Shown here piece by piece: positions 60,681-64,000 of a DNA stretch of 64,000 nt. Source of the DNA: Acridotheres tristis (Eukaryota > Chordata > Aves > Passeriformes > Sturnidae). Positions within the stretch are counted from its first letter, which is position 1; each line of letters opens with the position of its first letter. The DNA lies in the NCBI GenBank assembly GCA_037013685.1, contig CM072888.1, forward strand, positions 11,699,034 to 11,763,033. Reading direction: 5' to 3'. The translations under genes and the position numbers were made by a program. The notes beneath the pieces were generated by a model. It had not been told where the DNA came from, did not search any database, and saw only the letters and a list, made by a program, of their open reading frames with translations.

Positions 60681-63600
60681 AGGATGGAAAGTCTGTTTTT
60701 AGCAGCCTTTGTCTGGTTTTAGTGTAACTCGGAACAAGTAATGTGTGCCTCATCAATAGATGATCTGGTTTTGGGGAATTCACAGGACGCTAACATGAAA
60801 AATACCCTGTGATGCTGGAAACAGTTGAAAACCTCAGATACCTGAACCAAGATATACACAGAAGGGTGATGTCCTCTTCTTTGAGGGCAGACTGTACTTC
60901 TTGAAGGGAAAAGGCAAACACTAGGCATGGCAATCGGGGCATGCAGGTTGGTGGAGCCAGTCCTTACCCACTGTGAGGTGAGATTAATTGGTTTGGGTGC
61001 ACTGGGGTAGCTGTGTAACAGATGACTCTTGGAAGAACAGTGACATATATGCAGCAGCTGTATTCCAACCCCTTCCCTGGACAACTCCCATGCAGAAATG
61101 TGTGCTTGCCCATCTTGAGAATGCAATGAGAGGGGCTCTGCCTCACTGGAGTCCTCAGTTTGGATAAGGTACTATAACTTGAGTGTGTGAATGATGTAAC
61201 TGAAATGTGAAAATAGGGTTTGCCTACCTTGAAAAAAAAATCACATCACAGTTTGCAAATCCACTACTGATAAGATTTTTAATTCAGTTATAAATTTCTA
61301 GATTATATTTAGATCCAGGTTGCTGCTGTTATAGGTGTCTGTAATACTGTGAATACTCTGCCAAGCACAGAAGCTGGAGAGTTAAAGGAATACATCATAC
61401 CAATTAGTTAATGATGTACTTTTGTCTGGCCAAGTATTGTTTAAAAAAAAAAGCTGGAGAGCACTAAAGGAAGTGACATAGTTTGGCATCTTGACTGATA
61501 CTGCATGATCCTTGACCTCATTTAATTGAAGTAGTAACTGATCTTAAACACAGTATTTCTTTCAGCTCAGAGTGACAGTCTCAGTACCTGCTTGTAGAGC
61601 CGGTCCTGTGCCATGGCTGTTCACGGCTTGCTTTGAGTTCTCAGAAAGCCTTGGCTTCTGCCTTACCCTGTGCTGCTGAAGTCCATGCCTTGGCATTTGT
61701 CTCGTGTAATACAGTATTAGTCCCCAGCACAGGAGGTACTCTCTGTAGTAGCTGTTGCTCTGTCCTGCTGTTAGGAGACGTAGGATAAGTCTAAGTCATC
61801 TCCCCATGGTGGAGATGATGGGCTGGGACAGTTATCTCTAAAGTAGCTAACACAGCTCTCCCACTGTTTGTATCAATAGGATTTGATTTACTTAATCTGA
61901 AACCAAGTCCCTTCCAGTTGGGAGAGTGATTTCTCTTAGCCTTCACCTCAATCTGACGTGCTTCACAACTGTTCCCTCTCATCTTTTCCAAACAGCTGGC
62001 AAGTTAGAACTGAGGATTGCTGAGGTTTGTTTGTCAGAACACAACTTTGTGGGTTTTCCTGCTGTCTGGCCTGCCAGATAGGGAGAAGTAGTAAAAACAG
62101 ATGGTGTGTTACAGGGGGGAAGGAAATGAGAGCAGGGCATTTGTATTGTTCAGCAAATTGGCATGCTGTCCGGGCAGAAGCTGGCTCTTGGGAAGGTGTT
62201 TTTGGCTTTGCTGCATCTCATTCACTAGAGCACTCTCCTTTGAACACTGACTGAATCCAATTCTTTGAGCAGAGCATTTAATCTTGTGCTTGGCATTAAG
62301 TTGTAGCTTTATTCTGAGACACGTCAGAGAATAGCCTGATGTGTTATAATGGACTCTACTGGTGAGCAAGGATGGACTGTGTGCAGAGAGTTCCCAGGGC
62401 ATTGAATGACTGGAAAGAAAATGGGAGAAGAATTTAGATCTGTGGTGTGTAAATTAAGTTAGATGAAACATCTTCTTAATCAGATGTGACAGTCATACTG
62501 CTGTAGTTTATTAGTGATAAACTAATATAGGCTATCCATAGTTGATGGAATTGGCATATCATTCCTTACTGAAGTCATTCCTAATTTAAGGCAGAGGCCT
62601 CCATCCCTTGACTGAGTGAAAGTGTTGCTGACACAAAGTGAGAGGCTTTCTTGGGTTTAGGATTGCACACAGAAATAATTCTGTTTGTGAATGACAGACT
62701 CAGCTTGAAAAGGCACACTCAGGAATGTGAGAAAAGCAGAAATGACTTGGGCATCAGCACAGCTCAAAACTGGCATTCCGTATCACCAAAATGAAAAATC
62801 CCTTAACAGCAAGTATATATTATTGGCACAAGGATGTGTGAGAAGCCAGTGCATCTCATACCAATCACCATGATGAAATGCAGAAATAGATCCACTGGCT
62901 CAGCTGACATAGGGGACCAACATAGTGTGAGGTACCTGGTCCAGAGGAGAATTCCTTCCCCTGGCTGGGGAAAGGAGATGCAGGTGAGTGATGTACACAG
63001 GGTCCAGTGAAGACCAGGGAAGACAGCTGGATCCCCTCTGTGGAGAGATGATTCTATTGACAGGCAGGGTTTTGTTTTGCCCAGATGGCTACTGGAGCAG
63101 AACACAAAAGTAACCAGGGAAACTTAGTGTGGAGAGGCTCTGGCATCCATCCTGGTGGAGTCTTAGAAACATCTAAGATATTTCTGCTTGAAAGGAAGGG
63201 AAGATAAGGGGCTTGATGAATAGAGGATGACTGATCACTAGAAGAAATTATTAGTTACACTTAAAATTATTAGGTTGGAAATTCAAATCTTTTTCCCCTT
63301 AAAAAAAAACGAGGAGAGGTGAGGGGTGATCAGACTTGAAACAGTAAGGTGAATTTAATCACGTATATACAATACAGCTCTGAGGCACAAAATGCTGAGG
63401 AAGAAGGTTTAAGATATTATTTAACTTCTTTAATGATCTTGAAAGGTAGTAGGCAGTACATTAATGAACTGATAATAAATTAGGAGGATCTTTGGATAGA
63501 TAAATGATAAAAAAGGGGCATTGATTTCTTAATACAGAAAGAATAGCAAAATGATTTTCAAGCAATTGCCGCTGCAGACAGCTGTGAATGCCAGAAATAT

Positions 63601-64000
63601 CTAATATTAAAGAAGTATTCATATAAAACAGTGGGTGTTCTGGCTGCATGGCTTTTGAAGCTAAACATTTGTGCTTAAGCTTTTTCTTCTAGTAAGTGAG
63701 AAATTACTGTCCTATACCTTCTAAATATTTAAATCCTTAAATAAAAATTTATCCTTGATAACAGCTTTTCCAAAGATGCTTAACTGGGAACCAACAGTAC
63801 ATTACTAGTATGATATTGTGGGGTTGTTTCCTAAATGTTCTTGAAATATTAGCTATCCTTTCCCCATTCACATCTGTATGTTCCCCTGCAGCTGGACCAT
63901 CAAGCTAAGAGAAAAATTATCAATGACTGTTCAGAAGTTTGCCCAATATTTAACTGCAGCTGAAAAAAGGGAAAGCATTGCACAAGATAATCTATAATTC
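60681..64000. other. Non-coding sequence, no gene seen
   Basis: Unique sequence to the window end. The longest open frame (60719-61126, minus, 135 codons) has no recognisable domain. A10 at 61443-61452 and A9 near 63301-63309 are simple homopolymers. The last 500 bp is AT-rich with no clear feature. Confidence 0.5.

Noticed and set aside
60719..61126. 135-codon minus-strand frame as a gene
   Set aside because: No family resemblance, no exon-like splice context, and Ser/His/Cys-rich low-information composition.
1..64000. Bacterial-type systems (CRISPR arrays, operons, phage or toxin modules)
   Set aside because: No regularly spaced repeats, no long tightly packed coding frames and clear avian retroelements; the sequence is vertebrate nuclear DNA.

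Overview
The window looks like a piece of avian nuclear genome, most likely from a songbird (Passeriformes), and it reads as a gene desert or the inside of a very large intron. The avian call rests on two mobile-element relics. One is a 5'-truncated CR1 LINE (1017-1422, minus strand) with the CR1 tail next to ATGATTCTGTG and a recognisable end of the ORF2 protein. The other is an LTR-type element (15012-15664) whose sequence I remember as typical of songbird endogenous retrovirus LTRs. Base composition is moderately AT-rich, CpG is scarce, no CpG island is visible, and recognisable transposons cover only about 2% of the sequence, as expected for a bird.

No protein-coding gene, tRNA, rRNA or CRISPR array can be supported. 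The longest open frames (about 130 codons) resemble no family I know, are not arranged as exons with splice signals, and are of a length expected by chance in 64 kb. The only protein-like sequence is the dead C-terminal end of the CR1 ORF2.

What the window does seem to hold is a string of AT-rich, repeat-free blocks dense in homeodomain, POU, SOX and forkhead-type motifs. They have the look of vertebrate conserved non-coding elements (candidate enhancers): about 7150-7720, 13020-13770, 17100-17900, 26440-27130, 33060-33340, 38590-38960, 45450-46490 (the richest), 47840-48200, 57000-57240, 57480-58100 and 60230-60680. These calls come from sequence style and motif content, not from alignment, so their confidence is low to moderate. 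Such arrays usually sit around developmental regulator genes, but the target gene cannot be named from this window.

Superimposed structural features include G-quadruplex motifs (17057-17084, 45839-45863, and a looser G/T block at 31361-31448), perfect inverted repeats (13682-13716, twin hairpins at 55891-55942, 57057-57081, 45332-45357), a pair of opposed pyrimidine and purine tracts bracketing 6849-7143, CTCF-like motifs (best at 26657-26675), and a possible very old interspersed repeat around 49800-49885. No new biological system in the sense of a gene cluster is visible. The best-supported discrete items are the solo LTR with a near-perfect target-site duplication and the CR1 copy. The most interesting regulatory candidate is the 45.5-46.5 kb block with its embedded quadruplex motif.
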